Of a stretch of DNA of 64,000 nt, positions 43,266-54,702 are shown piece by piece. The notes under the pieces are model-generated. The model saw only the letters and a program-made list of their open reading frames with translations, was not told the origin of the DNA and did no database searches. Positions within the stretch are counted from its first letter, which is position 1. Each line of letters begins with the position of its first letter. This DNA comes from Pseudonocardia sp. ICBG1293 (GTDB taxonomy: Bacteria; Actinomycetota; Actinomycetes; Mycobacteriales; Pseudonocardiaceae): the NCBI RefSeq assembly GCF_020131355.1, contig NZ_JAHLEL010000047.1, positions 186,001 to 250,000 of the forward strand, in the 5' to 3' direction. The translations under genes were made by a program, and so were the position numbers.

Positions 43266-43941
43266 TAATAGCCTTCCGAACTGGTCTTTCCCAGGTCGTT
43301 CGGCGCTCCCGTCCGGCCGTCCGACGCATCCGAGCGCCGGGGCGATCGCCGGCCCGCCTCCGACCGCGGATCGACGACTCCGGGGCCGCGAACGCGGTCA
43401 CCGCCACCGGCATCACCAGGGCAGACCGAACTCGTGAGCGGGCGCGACCGGAACACCTCACGTCGCCCTGGGATCGCGCCGGACCCGCTTCCGGCGCTCG
43501 CGGATACTCGCCCGCCAGCGCGACATGGCGCGGAGCGGTGCAAGACGGCGCGGAGCGGTGCAAGACGGCGCGGAGCGGTGCGACACGGCGCGGAGCGGTG
43601 CGACACGGCGCGGAGCGGTGCGACACGGCGCGGAGCGGTGCGACACGGCGGCGACCGCGGTCGCCGCGTGGTCGCCCCCTTCCCTGCGACCTCGCTCCAC
43701 GCCGGCCCGCGACGTGGACGCCCCGGTGGCGCGAGCCCCATCACGCTCGGCCTCACACCCCGCCGCCCGAGCCCATCACGCCGCGGCCGCGACCCCGTCC
43801 CGCCACCCGCTCCGTCGTCGAGACCTACCGCCCCGTGGTCAGCCGGGTCCACACCCGGGAGGTCGCCGCGATCGCCCCGGGACCCGACCACTCGGCTGGA
43901 CGGCGGAGGCGCGCGGCCCCCGGGGGCGCGAGGATGGCCAC
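43258..43941. other. Gene-free stretch with 20-bp tandem repeat
   Basis: These 684 bases separate two divergent genes. They contain the 20-bp tandem repeat at about 43522-43650 and GC-rich DNA with frames open in all phases, which I read as shadow. I see no other feature. Confidence 0.55.
43522..43650. repeat. 20-bp tandem repeat, about six and a half copies
   Basis: Units of the type GACGGCGCGGAGCGGTGCAA follow each other without spacers. The first copies end in CAAGA and the later in CGACA, so the array shows a sequence transition. A period of 20 is not a multiple of three, and no coding frame is kept, so it is non-coding. Twenty bases equal about two helical turns. Confidence 0.85.
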
Positions 43942-44466
43942 GTGCCCCGTCTCACGGTCCCGCTGCTCGTCGCCCTGGCACTCCTCGCCGCGACGAGCGT
44001 GCCGGGTGGGCCGGGCGAGACGACGATCCCGACCTCCGGTGCCTCGTGCATCTCCGAGCCACTCCGCTCGGAGCACGCCGTCACCGGCACCGTGAGCTCG
44101 ACCTCCACCGACGGCCGCATCGCACAGGTCCGCACCGACGACGGCCGCGAGGTCCAGGTCGTCGGCTCCTCGTCCCCACAGCCGAACGCCGCGACCACGG
44201 TCGACCGGTCGTTCACGAACGGTGCCCACTACGAGTTCCCTCCGCTCGGCTCCACGAGCCCGTACGAGGACGACATAGGCACCGCCACCCACGAGGTCGC
44301 GGCCCTCCCCGGGACACCTCCCGAGCCCCCGGCGACCACGGTCCCGGCGGGCGCGTTCGTGACCGCCCTCGTCGCGCTCGGGATCGTCGCCCTGGCCGGG
44401 ACCGCGGCGGCGTTCCTCGCCCCGAGCCGCCGGCGCCGCAACCACCGACGGCGCCGGCGTGCCTGA
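43942..44466 (+). CDS. Secreted/membrane-anchored protein, unknown
   Basis: From GTG 43942 the protein has 174 residues: a signal sequence (RLTVPLLVALALLAATSVPG), an extracytoplasmic beta-rich part (EHAVTGTVSSTSTDGRIAQV), a Pro/Thr-rich stalk, a C-terminal transmembrane helix (FVTALVALGIVALAGTAAAF) and an Arg-rich cytoplasmic end. The architecture is that of a surface-displayed small domain. I do not recognise it. Confidence 0.65.
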   Translation: MPRLTVPLLVALALLAATSVPGGPGETTIPTSGASCISEPLRSEHAVTGTVSSTSTDGRIAQVRTDDGREVQVVGSSSPQPNAATTVDRSFTNGAHYEFPPLGSTSPYEDDIGTATHEVAALPGTPPEPPATTVPAGAFVTALVALGIVALAGTAAAFLAPSRRRRNHRRRRRA

Positions 44467-44644
44467 CTCCCACCCCGGAGAACAGGTCCCAGCGGTCTCC
44501 GGCGACGTCGCGGAACACCGCTACCGTGCCGGAGGACTCGACCCGCGGCGGGTCCTCGACCAGCTCGCAGCCGAGCACGTCGACGAAGGACGTGACCGCG
44601 GCGTCGTGGTTCTCGACCACGATCGTCGTGTGGCGCAGCCTCAC
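44465..44644 (-). pseudogene. VOC-domain protein remnant
   Basis: The frame starts with GTG 44644 (RLRHTTIVVENHDAAVTSFV, DVLGCELVEDPP), a normal VOC N-terminus. It then jumps directly to a C-terminal block, SSGTVAVFRDVAGDRWDLFS. The central 50-60 residues of a VOC domain are missing, so this looks like an internal deletion. After the C-terminal block the frame runs on into the antisense of the neighbouring gene (open to 44213). The start overlaps the stop of the DMT gene, so it was once its operon partner. Confidence 0.55.
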
Positions 44645-45537
44645 ACCGTCACCTCCACCCGACGCCGCGCCGGCGCCGAGGCCACCAGCACCCCGCCGAC
44701 CACCACCGCCCCGGCGACCAGCTCGGTCACCGACGGCCGCTCCCCCAGCAGCACCGTCGCCAGGCTCATCCCGACCACCGGCACGAGCAGCGAGTGCGGC
44801 GCCACGAGCCCGGCCGGGTAGCGGCGCAGCAGACCGGTCCAGATCCCGGCGGCGAGCACCGTCGCGACCAGCGACAGATACACGAGCGCGAGCAGCCCGG
44901 CGACCCCGTCGGGGGTCACCGTGGTGACGACGTCACCCCAGGCGCCCGGCCCCTCCACCACCGCCGAGGCGGCCAGCAGCGGCACCGGCGGGACGACGGT
45001 CATCCACAGCGTCAGGTGCAGCGGGTTCACCGCGTCACCGTCGCGCTGGGCCAGCCGGCTGCACAGGTTCCCGGCCGCCCAGCCGAGCGCGCCCAGCAGC
45101 GTCAGCACGACCGGCAGGAGCGCCGCGGACTGCGCGCGGACGACCGCGATGCACCCCAGCCCGACGACGGCGACGCCGATGCCGGCCCACTGCCGCGGCG
45201 TCACCCGCTCGCGCAGCAGCAGCGCCCCCAGCACCAGCGTGAACGGCCCCGAGGCCTGCAGCACCAGCGACGCGAGGCCGGTCGGCATCCCGGCGTACAT
45301 CCCCAGGAACAGGAAGAGGAACTGCACGGTGCCGAACCCGAGCCCGTAGCCGACGAGCCAGCGCAGCGGCACCCGTGGCCGCGGCACGAGCAGCACCGTC
45401 GGGACCGCGAGCACGAGCATCCGCAGCCCGGCCAGGAACAGCGGCCGGAAGTGCTCGAGCCCGACGTGGATGGCGATGAAGTTGGCGCCCCACAACACGG
45501 CGACGACGACGGCGAGCAGACGGTCCCTGGCGGTCAC
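44641..45537 (-). CDS. EamA/DMT family transporter
   Basis: The 298-residue membrane protein has about ten hydrophobic segments in two EamA repeats. The first is LLAVVVAVLWGANFIAIHVG to GLASLVLQASGPFTLVLGAL; the second is VVLTLLGALGWAAGNLCSRL to LVPVVGMSLATVLLGERPSV. The ends LGERP and LLRERVTP are typical of metabolite exporters such as YdcZ/RhtA-like proteins. It is divergent from a LysR regulator, with inverted repeats in the spacer, which probably controls it. Confidence 0.9.
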   Translation of the reverse strand: MTARDRLLAVVVAVLWGANFIAIHVGLEHFRPLFLAGLRMLVLAVPTVLLVPRPRVPLRWLVGYGLGFGTVQFLFLFLGMYAGMPTGLASLVLQASGPFTLVLGALLLRERVTPRQWAGIGVAVVGLGCIAVVRAQSAALLPVVLTLLGALGWAAGNLCSRLAQRDGDAVNPLHLTLWMTVVPPVPLLAASAVVEGPGAWGDVVTTVTPDGVAGLLALVYLSLVATVLAAGIWTGLLRRYPAGLVAPHSLLVPVVGMSLATVLLGERPSVTELVAGAVVVGGVLVASAPARRRVEVTV

Positions 45538-45576
45538 GGCGCCCACGCTGCCGCGCGGTGACCGTGCAGACCAGCG

Positions 45577-45610
45577 ACAACAACTGAAGTGATGTTGTAG
45601 CTTTGCTACA
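45577..45610. promoter_or_regulatory. LysR-type operator pair
   Basis: ACAACA-N10-TGTTGT (45577-45598) is a perfect 6-base inverted repeat. It is followed at 45596-45610 by TGTAGC-TTT-GCTACA, which ends on the A of the LysR start codon. The first is of the T-N11-A LysR type; the second could be the autoregulatory site. Confidence 0.65.
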
Positions 45611-46518
45611 TGGATGTACGGCGGCTCCGGATCCTGCGCGAGCTCGCCGACCGCGGCTCGGTCACCGCCGTCGCCGCGGCGCTGAACTTCACCCCGTCCG
45701 CGGTCTCCCAGCAGCTCAAGGCGCTCTCCCGGGAGGCGGGCCTGGAACTGACCGCGCCGGACGGGCGCGGGCTGCGGCTCACCGCGGCCGGGCGGGCCGT
45801 CGTCGACGGGGCACAGGAGGTGCTCGACGCGCTGGGCCGGCTGGAACAGACCACCGCGGGCCTGCGGGAGCAGCCGCTGGGCACGGTGCGCGTGGTGTTC
45901 TTCCCGTCGGCGGCCCGGCTGCTGATGCCCGGGCTGCTGCGCCGGGCGTCCGCCCACCCCGGGCTGGCGCTGTCGTGCCGCGACCTCGACCTGCGCCCCG
46001 AGGAGGTACCGGCCGCCGCGGCCGACGCCGACATCGTCGTCACCCACCACGACGAACGGCTCGACCCGCTGCGCACGGGCCGGCTCACCGTGCACCCGCT
46101 CCTGCGCGAGCCCCTCGACGTCGCCCTGCCCCCGGACCACCCGCTGGCCCACCGCGCCGAGGTGCACCTGTCCGATCTCGTCGACGCCGACTGGATCTCG
46201 GTCGCCGTCGGCTGGCCGGTCGACGACGTGCTCACCTCGCTCGCGCTGGTGACCGGCACCGCACCGCGGGTGGTGCAGCGGATCAACGACTTCTCGGTCA
46301 CCGAGGAGCTCGTCGCGCACGGCCACGGCGTCGCGCTGCTCCCCCGGCACTCCACCGACCACCGCGGCGGCGCCCGGCTCGCGCTGCGCCCGCTCGCCGG
46401 GGTGCGGGCCGCCCGCCTGGTGCGGGCCGTGACCCGCGGCGCGGTGACCCGGCCCGCGGTGCGACTGGTCCTCGACGAGCTGACCGCGGAGGCGGCGGCC
46501 GTCAGAGCATCCGGGTGA
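45610..46518 (+). CDS. LysR family transcriptional regulator
   Basis: The 302-residue regulator has an N-terminal winged helix (VRRLRILRELADRGSVTAVA, AALNFTPSAVSQQLKALSRE, about 3-45) and a periplasmic-binding-like effector domain with GTVRVVFFPSAARLLMPGLL and VAVGWPVDDVLTSLAL. It is divergent from the DMT exporter and is its probable regulator; its ligand would be the exported compound, not deducible here. The start lies in a palindrome, consistent with autoregulation. Confidence 0.9.
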   Translation: MDVRRLRILRELADRGSVTAVAAALNFTPSAVSQQLKALSREAGLELTAPDGRGLRLTAAGRAVVDGAQEVLDALGRLEQTTAGLREQPLGTVRVVFFPSAARLLMPGLLRRASAHPGLALSCRDLDLRPEEVPAAAADADIVVTHHDERLDPLRTGRLTVHPLLREPLDVALPPDHPLAHRAEVHLSDLVDADWISVAVGWPVDDVLTSLALVTGTAPRVVQRINDFSVTEELVAHGHGVALLPRHSTDHRGGARLALRPLAGVRAARLVRAVTRGAVTRPAVRLVLDELTAEAAAVRASG

Positions 46519-47869
46519 CCTTGTTCAGGCCGCCGTAGCGGACCGGGGTGACCCGCACGCTCGCACCGGAGTAGGGGGCCTCGAGCATCTTCCCGTCGCC
46601 CAGGTAGATGGCGATGTGGTGGGTGCGGCCGCCGTCGGCCCAGGACAGCATGTCCCCGCGCCGCATGTCCGAGATCGGCACCAGCCGACCGGCGTTCGCC
46701 TGGTTCCCGCTGTAGCGGGGCAGGCTGATACCGACCCCGGCGAAGGCGAACTGCATCAGCCCGGAGCAGTCGAAGCCGACCTTGCGGAAGTCGCCGTGGG
46801 CGTCGGCGACGCCGCCGTCGCGGATCCCGCGGGTCGGTCCGCGGGAGTTGCCGCCGCCCCAGGCGTAGATGGTGCCGAGCTGGGCCATCGCCCGGTCGAT
46901 CACGGTCTCGATCGCCGCCGACCCGGTGCGCCGCGGCGCGGGCCCCTCCGACGGCCCGGCCTCCTGTGCGACCCGCGACGCGGCCTCCTCCCGGGCCCGC
47001 CGGTCGGCCTCGGCCTGCAACCGGGCCTGCTCGGCCCGCCACGCCTCGTAACGCTGGCGCTGGGCCCGCAGCCCGGCGTCGGCGTTCTCCGCGGCGTCGA
47101 GGCGGGACTGCACGTCGGCGCGTTCGGTGTGCACGGCGTCGAGCCGCACCTGCTGGGCGTCGGCCGCCGCGACGGCCTCGTCCACGGCGGAGTCGGCCGC
47201 CGCGGACGCCTGCTCGGCGTCGGCACGGCGCCGGTCGGCCTCCTCCTGCGCCGCGCGGGCCAGGGAGTCGGCGTTGGCCTGGGCCACCCGGGCCTGCTGG
47301 AGCTGCTCCAGGACGGCGGCCTGGTCCTCGCTCAGCGCGTCGGTGAGCCGGGCCCGGTCCATCAGGTCCTGCGGGTCGGTCGCCCGCGACAGCAGCCCGA
47401 GCGGGCCGAGGTCCAGGCCGTGGGTGTAGACGTCGCCCACGAAGGCGTCGATCCGGGTGCGGGCGTCGTCGACGGCGCGGCCGGCGGCCTCGGTCGCGGC
47501 GCGGGCGTCGGCGGCCCTGGCCGCGGCGGCCTCGGCCTCCCGACCCGCGGCGTCGGCGGTGTCGCGGGCGGCGAGAGCCTCCTCGTTGCGCCCCGCGACC
47601 TCCATCTGCAGCTGCTCGGCCTGCGCGTCGAGCTCGGCGAGGCGGGCGGTGAGCCTGCCGACCTCGGCCGCCCGGTCCTGCACCGACTGGCGACTGCGCT
47701 CCAGCTCGTCGTCGCCGGGGTTGGGTGGCGGCGGGGGCGGCGGCTGGGCCGGGAGCACCGCGGCGGCGGGCACGACGGCGGTCGCGGCCACGCCCACCCC
47801 GGGCGAGGCCAGCGCGACCGCGACGAGCACGGCCACCACGACGAGGGTCGCCGACGGCTGGCGCGTCAC
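46502..47869 (-). CDS. NlpC/P60 family peptidoglycan hydrolase (Rip-like)
   Basis: The 455-residue protein has a signal sequence (ATLVVVAVLVAVALASPGVG), a Pro-rich tract and a long coiled coil (about 55-300; Ala/Glu/Arg-rich, QDRAAEVGRLTARLAELDAQ). The C-terminal NlpC/P60 domain follows: FDCSGLMQFAFAGVGI (catalytic Cys, about 378), RRGDMLSWADGGRTHHIAIY (His) and LGDGKMLEAPYSGASV. This is the RipA/RipC-like layout of actinobacterial endopeptidases that cleave D-Glu/mDAP bonds at septation. The coiled coil may keep the domain inactive until partner binding. It is divergent from aconitase. Confidence 0.9.
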   Translation of the reverse strand: MTRQPSATLVVVAVLVAVALASPGVGVAATAVVPAAAVLPAQPPPPPPPNPGDDELERSRQSVQDRAAEVGRLTARLAELDAQAEQLQMEVAGRNEEALAARDTADAAGREAEAAAARAADARAATEAAGRAVDDARTRIDAFVGDVYTHGLDLGPLGLLSRATDPQDLMDRARLTDALSEDQAAVLEQLQQARVAQANADSLARAAQEEADRRRADAEQASAAADSAVDEAVAAADAQQVRLDAVHTERADVQSRLDAAENADAGLRAQRQRYEAWRAEQARLQAEADRRAREEAASRVAQEAGPSEGPAPRRTGSAAIETVIDRAMAQLGTIYAWGGGNSRGPTRGIRDGGVADAHGDFRKVGFDCSGLMQFAFAGVGISLPRYSGNQANAGRLVPISDMRRGDMLSWADGGRTHHIAIYLGDGKMLEAPYSGASVRVTPVRYGGLNKVTRML

Positions 47870-48197
47870 GGGGGGTCCTTCCGGGGAGCGGGCGGGATCG
47901 ACGGGGATCGACGGGGAACAGTGCCACTCGTGTCACCCGAACCCCGTGCGACACACCGGACCCGTCCACCGCACGGGGGACCCCCTCGGTCCTGCGGCGC
48001 CGCGAGCCCGGCCACACCCGGCTCGCCAGGCTTATAGGACAGGCGTACTATTTGCAGCACGAGGGGTCGCGCTGCTGCCGACACGGTGGTGCGCGAGACT
48101 CCGGCACGACGCAGGTGAGCACCTCCTCCCCCGCGAGGCGGGGCGGGCTCACCGCACCGGACATAGCGACCGCCCACCACCACGGGAGGACCACCAA
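47870..48197. other. Intergenic region between NlpC/P60 and aconitase genes
   Basis: No gene is seen. The 328 bases hold the AcnR-like inverted repeat at 48034-48051, which also contains a possible -10 (TACTAT), and a SD-like GGGAGGA before GTG 48198. Confidence 0.6.
48034..48051. promoter_or_regulatory. AcnR-like inverted repeat upstream of aconitase
   Basis: ATAGGAC-AGGC-GTACTAT matches the corynebacterial AcnR motif CAGNACnnncGTACTG except for the outermost pair, which changes symmetrically (T/A in place of C/G). It overlaps a possible -10 element. No acnR gene follows aconitase here, so the regulator must be elsewhere or different. Confidence 0.5.
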
Positions 48198-51005
<2,808 letters not shown>

Positions 51006-51027
51006 CGCGCGCAGTACCCACCACACC

Positions 51028-51060
51028 GGAGCCCGTCCCCTCGATGAGGGGGCGGGCTCC
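51028..51060 (+). terminator. Terminator after aconitase gene
   Basis: GGAGCCCG...CGGGCTCC arms with an inner CCCCTC-GAT-GAGGGG form a nearly perfect 15-bp stem with a 3-base loop, 23 bases after the stop. No T tract, as common in actinobacteria. Confidence 0.8.
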
Positions 51061-51139
51061 GTCGTCGCTGCGGGGTCGTCGCCGCGGGGTCGTCCGTGCG
51101 GGGTCATCCGTGCAGGGTCGTCCGTGCAGGAGGGCGTTG

Positions 51140-51889
51140 CTAGGGCCGGGCCCCCAGGTCGCGGGAGATGCGCCGGGCGGCGTCCGCGGCGGCGCGGCCG
51201 TGGTCGTCGAAGACCTCCTCGGTCATCCGCACGGTCGGGCCGGACACCGACAGCGCCCCCACCGGGCGCCCGCCGGGGCCCCGCAGCGGGGCGCCGACGG
51301 CGGCGATGCCGTCGGACAGGCCCTCGGGATTGACCGACCACCCCCGCTCCCGGACCTCGTCGATCCGGTCGCGCAGCCGCGCGGGATCGACGACGGTGTG
51401 CCGGGTCGAGCGCTCCAGCGGCCCGGCGAGGTAGGTCTCGACCTCGTCCGGCGTGCAGGCCGCGAGGTAGGCCTGCCCGGTCGCCGAGGCGTGCAACGGG
51501 ATGCGGTGGCCCAGCGGCAGGAACGCGCGCAGCCGGTGCCGGGTGTCGAGCCGTTCCAGCAGGACCAGCTCGCGCCCGTCGGGGACGGCCAGGTGCACGG
51601 TCTCCCCCGTCCCCAGCTGCAGCTCGTGCAGCACCGGGATCGCCACCTCGCGCAGGCCGCCGGCGTCGCGGGCCTGGTTGCCGACGGCGAACGCGCGGTA
51701 GCTCAGACGCCAGCGTGCGGCGTCGTCGGGGACGCACCAGCCGACCTCGGCCAGGGTGCGCAGGATCCGCAGCACCGTGGACTTCGGCAGCCCGACGACA
51801 CGGGTGAGGTCGGAGAGCCCGACGGGCTGGTGCTCGCCCACCGCCTCCAGGACGTGGACCGCGGAGACGACGCTGTTCGTCGGAGCCAT
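51140..51889 (-). CDS. IclR family transcriptional regulator
   Basis: From ATG 51889 the product has 249 residues. The winged helix is NSVVSAVHVLEAVGEHQPVG, LSDLTRVVGLPKSTVLRILR (about 5-50), and the effector domain has LGTGETVHLAVPDGRELVLL and HASATGQAYLAACTPDEVET. This is a standard IclR protein. It is divergent from a MatC-like permease and a MatB-like synthetase, so malonate or another dicarboxylate is the probable inducer. A start at 51979 is possible but would overlap the divergent gene. Confidence 0.9.
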   Translation of the reverse strand: MAPTNSVVSAVHVLEAVGEHQPVGLSDLTRVVGLPKSTVLRILRTLAEVGWCVPDDAARWRLSYRAFAVGNQARDAGGLREVAIPVLHELQLGTGETVHLAVPDGRELVLLERLDTRHRLRAFLPLGHRIPLHASATGQAYLAACTPDEVETYLAGPLERSTRHTVVDPARLRDRIDEVRERGWSVNPEGLSDGIAAVGAPLRGPGGRPVGALSVSGPTVRMTEEVFDDHGRAAADAARRISRDLGARP

Positions 51890-51967
51890 GCGGTGTTGAC
51901 CTCCCTCGTTCGGGCGACCTAGTGTCCGCCGTCGAGCGGTCCACTCGTCGCACCACTGTGCCACCTG

Positions 51968-53290
51968 GTGGACCAGCACGACAAGCGCGTACCAATGGGG
52001 GTGGGCATGGCGGTGCAGGTCATCGCGTTGGTGGTGTTCGCGGCGGTCTTCGTGGTCGCCGAGCTACGGCGGGCCCACATCGGGATCGTCATGTTCGCGG
52101 CCGCCGCCGGCATGGGGCTGCTCGTCGCGGGGCTGCCGCTCGACGACATCGTCGCCGGGTTCCCCGTCGACATCCTGGTGCTGCTGGTCGGGGTCACGTT
52201 CTTCTTCGGGATCGCGAAGGCCAACGGCACCATCGGCCGGCTCGTCGACCGGGCGCTGGTGGTCGTCGGCGACCGGACCGGGGCGCTGCCGCTGACCTTC
52301 TTCGTGCTCACCGGTGTGGTGTCGGCGATGGGCTCGCCGCTGGGCGGCCTGGTCATGGCGCCGATCGGCATGACGGTGGCCCACCGGCGCGGGATCGACC
52401 CGATGCTGATGGCGCTGGCGATCGGGACCGGGCTGTCCGCGGGCGGGTTCGCGCCGACGTCGCTGTTCGGGATCGTCACCTGGGGCACGGCGTCCGCGGC
52501 GGGGATCGCGCTCGACCCGCTGACCCTGTTCGCGGTCGCGATCGTCGCGAACCTGGTGCTGCTGGCCGCGTCGTACCTGATGTTCTCCACCCGCGACCGC
52601 GTCCCGGTCACCGCCGGCAGCGGGTCCGGGCCGGTGGCGCCGGACGACGGGCAGGCCCCGGCCCGCGAGCCGATGCACGCGACGCACCGGATCACCGTCG
52701 TCGCGATGCTCGGCCTGGTCGCCGCCGTCGTCGTGCTGGCGGTGCTGGGCAGGGAACCCGACGTCGGGGTGCTGGCGTTCGCGTTCGGCGCGGTGCTCAC
52801 CCTGATCGACCCGGACAGCGGCCGCGGCGCCCTGAAGGAGATCGACTGGTCCACCGTCCTGCTGGTCGGCGGCATCATCACCTACGTCGGGGTGCTGCAG
52901 GAGATCGGCTCGGTCGACCTGCTGGGCGACGTCGCGGCGAGCCTCACCGTCCCGCTGCTCGCCGCCCTGGTCATCTGTGCGGTCTGCGGGCTGGTGTCGG
53001 CGTTCGCCTCGACCACCGGCATCCTCGCCGCCCTGGTGCCGCTCGCGATCCCGTTGGTGGCACAGGGCGGTGTCCCCGGCTGGGCACTGATCTGCGCGCT
53101 CGGGGTCTGCTCGTCCATCGTGGACGTGTCACCCTTCTCGACGGTCGGTGCGACGCTGGTCGCCACGACCGTCGACGAGCAGGAACGACCCCGGATGACC
53201 GCGCTGCTGACCCGCTGGGGCCTGTCCATGGTCGTCATCGGCCCGATCGCGCTGGTGGGAGCCCTCGTGCTGCCCGCCATGGCCGTCTGA
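51968..53290 (+). CDS. MatC-like malonate/dicarboxylate transporter (SLC13/ArsB superfamily)
   Basis: The 440-residue membrane protein has a MatC-type N-terminal domain (VIALVVFAAVFVVAELRRAH, GFPVDILVLLVGVTFFFGIA, GLVMAPIGMTVAHRRGIDPM) and a C-terminal half with VGGIITYVGVLQEIGSVDLL and VCSSIVDVSPFSTVGATLVA. About eleven hydrophobic segments are visible. The following MatB-like gene and divergent IclR regulator support malonate uptake. The start codon is uncertain: ATG 51968 or one of the later ATGs (for example 51998). Confidence 0.85.
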   Translation: MDQHDKRVPMGVGMAVQVIALVVFAAVFVVAELRRAHIGIVMFAAAAGMGLLVAGLPLDDIVAGFPVDILVLLVGVTFFFGIAKANGTIGRLVDRALVVVGDRTGALPLTFFVLTGVVSAMGSPLGGLVMAPIGMTVAHRRGIDPMLMALAIGTGLSAGGFAPTSLFGIVTWGTASAAGIALDPLTLFAVAIVANLVLLAASYLMFSTRDRVPVTAGSGSGPVAPDDGQAPAREPMHATHRITVVAMLGLVAAVVVLAVLGREPDVGVLAFAFGAVLTLIDPDSGRGALKEIDWSTVLLVGGIITYVGVLQEIGSVDLLGDVAASLTVPLLAALVICAVCGLVSAFASTTGILAALVPLAIPLVAQGGVPGWALICALGVCSSIVDVSPFSTVGATLVATTVDEQERPRMTALLTRWGLSMVVIGPIALVGALVLPAMAV

Positions 53291-53316
53291 CCCCCGTCAC
53301 CACCAGGAGACCGACG

Positions 53317-54702
53317 TTGTTCCTCACCTCGCTCACCGGCACCCAGGACCTCGAGCGTGCCGTCACCGTCGGCGACGACGTGCTGTCCCGTGCCGAGCTC
53401 GTCGACCGGGCAGGCCGTTTCGCCGCCGGGATCCCCGACGACGGCCCGGTCGCGGTGCACGCCACCGCCACCGCCGACACCGTCGTCGCGGTCACCGGCG
53501 CGATCCTGGCCGGGGTGCCGGTCGTCCCGGTCCCCCCGGACTCCGGGCCCGCCGAGCGGGGGCACGTCCTGGCCGACTCGGGCGCCACCTCCTGGGCGGG
53601 GCCGCGGCCCGAGGGCGTCGACCTGCCGCTCGTCGTCCCCGGCGCCCGGCCGGTCACCCCGCGCGCGGTCGACCCGGCCGCCACCGCGATGCTGCTCTAC
53701 ACCTCCGGCACCACCGGGCGGCCCAAGGGCGCCCAGCTCTCCGGGGCCGCGATCGCCGCCGGACTCGACGCCCTGTTCGAGGTGTGGGACTGGACCCCCG
53801 AGGACACCGTCGCCCACGGCCTGCCGTTGTTCCACGTCCACGGCCTGATCCTCGGGGTGCTCGGCCCGCTGCGCCGCGGCTCGCGGGTCGTGCACACCGA
53901 GAAGCCGCAGCCCGCCCGCTACGCCGCGGTCGACGCCTCGATGTACTTCGGCGTCCCCACGGTCTGGAACCGGATCGTCGACGAGCCCGACGCCGCCCGC
54001 GCCCTGGGCCGGGCCCGGCTGCTCGTCTCGGGCAGCGCCCCGCTTCCGGCCTCGCTGTTCGACCGGATCGCCGCCCTGACCGGACAGGCCCCGGTCGAGC
54101 GCTACGGCATGACCGAGACCATGATCACCCTGTCCGCGCACGCGTCCGGGGAGCGGCACGCCGGCTGGGTCGGACTGCCCGTCCCGGGCGCCGAGACCCG
54201 GCTGCTGCCCGCCTCCGACGACGCCCCCGCGACCGTCCCCGACGACGGCGAGACCGTCGGCCGGCTCGAGGTCCGCGGCCCCATGCTGTTCGACGGCTAC
54301 CGCGGGCGCCCCGACGCGAACGCCGAGTGCTGGGCCGGTGACGGCTGGTTCCGCACCGGTGACCTCGCCGTGCGCGACCCGGGCGGGTTCCACCGCATCG
54401 TCGGCCGCGAGTCCACCGACCTGATCAAGTCCGGCGGCTACCGGATCGGCTCCGGCGAGATCGAGGCCGTCCTGCTCGACCACCCGGGTGTCGCCGAGGT
54501 CGCCGTCGTCGGTGCCCCCGACCCCGATCTCGGCCAGCGGATCGTGGCCTACGTCGTCGGTGACGGGCGCGACGGGCAGGCGCTGATCGACCACGTCGCC
54601 GAGCAGCTGTCCTGGCACAAGCGGCCCCGCGAGATCGTGTTCGTCGACGCGCTGCCCCGCAACGCGATGGGCAAGGTCCAGAAGAAGCTGCTGGGCGCCT
54701 GA
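53317..54702 (+). CDS. MatB-like malonyl-CoA synthetase
   Basis: The 461-residue acyl-CoA synthetase of the ANL superfamily has the P-loop-like AMLLYTSGTTGRPKGAQLSG (about 125-145), VERYGMTETMITLSAHASGE, GWFRTGDLAVRDPGGFHRIV and the hinge GRESTDLIKSGGYRIGSGEI. The catalytic Lys region is LPRNAMGKVQKKLLGA at the C-terminus. MatB makes malonyl-CoA from malonate. No ATG fits; TTG 53317 with SD AGGAGA seven bases upstream is the best start. It lies 26 bases after the MatC-like gene. No malonyl-CoA decarboxylase is adjacent, so the product may feed polyketide or fatty-acid synthesis. Confidence 0.85.
   Translation: MFLTSLTGTQDLERAVTVGDDVLSRAELVDRAGRFAAGIPDDGPVAVHATATADTVVAVTGAILAGVPVVPVPPDSGPAERGHVLADSGATSWAGPRPEGVDLPLVVPGARPVTPRAVDPAATAMLLYTSGTTGRPKGAQLSGAAIAAGLDALFEVWDWTPEDTVAHGLPLFHVHGLILGVLGPLRRGSRVVHTEKPQPARYAAVDASMYFGVPTVWNRIVDEPDAARALGRARLLVSGSAPLPASLFDRIAALTGQAPVERYGMTETMITLSAHASGERHAGWVGLPVPGAETRLLPASDDAPATVPDDGETVGRLEVRGPMLFDGYRGRPDANAECWAGDGWFRTGDLAVRDPGGFHRIVGRESTDLIKSGGYRIGSGEIEAVLLDHPGVAEVAVVGAPDPDLGQRIVAYVVGDGRDGQALIDHVAEQLSWHKRPREIVFVDALPRNAMGKVQKKLLGA

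Noticed and set aside
43258..43626. N-terminal extension of the second DUF222 gene through the tandem repeat
   Set aside because: The repeat period is not a multiple of three and its translation is Arg/Ala/Ser-rich; the protein has a natural start at 43257.
43522..43650. CRISPR array
   Set aside because: The units are directly adjacent without spacers and no cas genes are near.
47457..48197. Upstream extension of the aconitase frame
   Set aside because: It is the Ala/Ser-rich mirror of the NlpC/P60 gene and intergenic DNA; GTG 48198 with a ribosome binding site gives the normal aconitase N-terminus.
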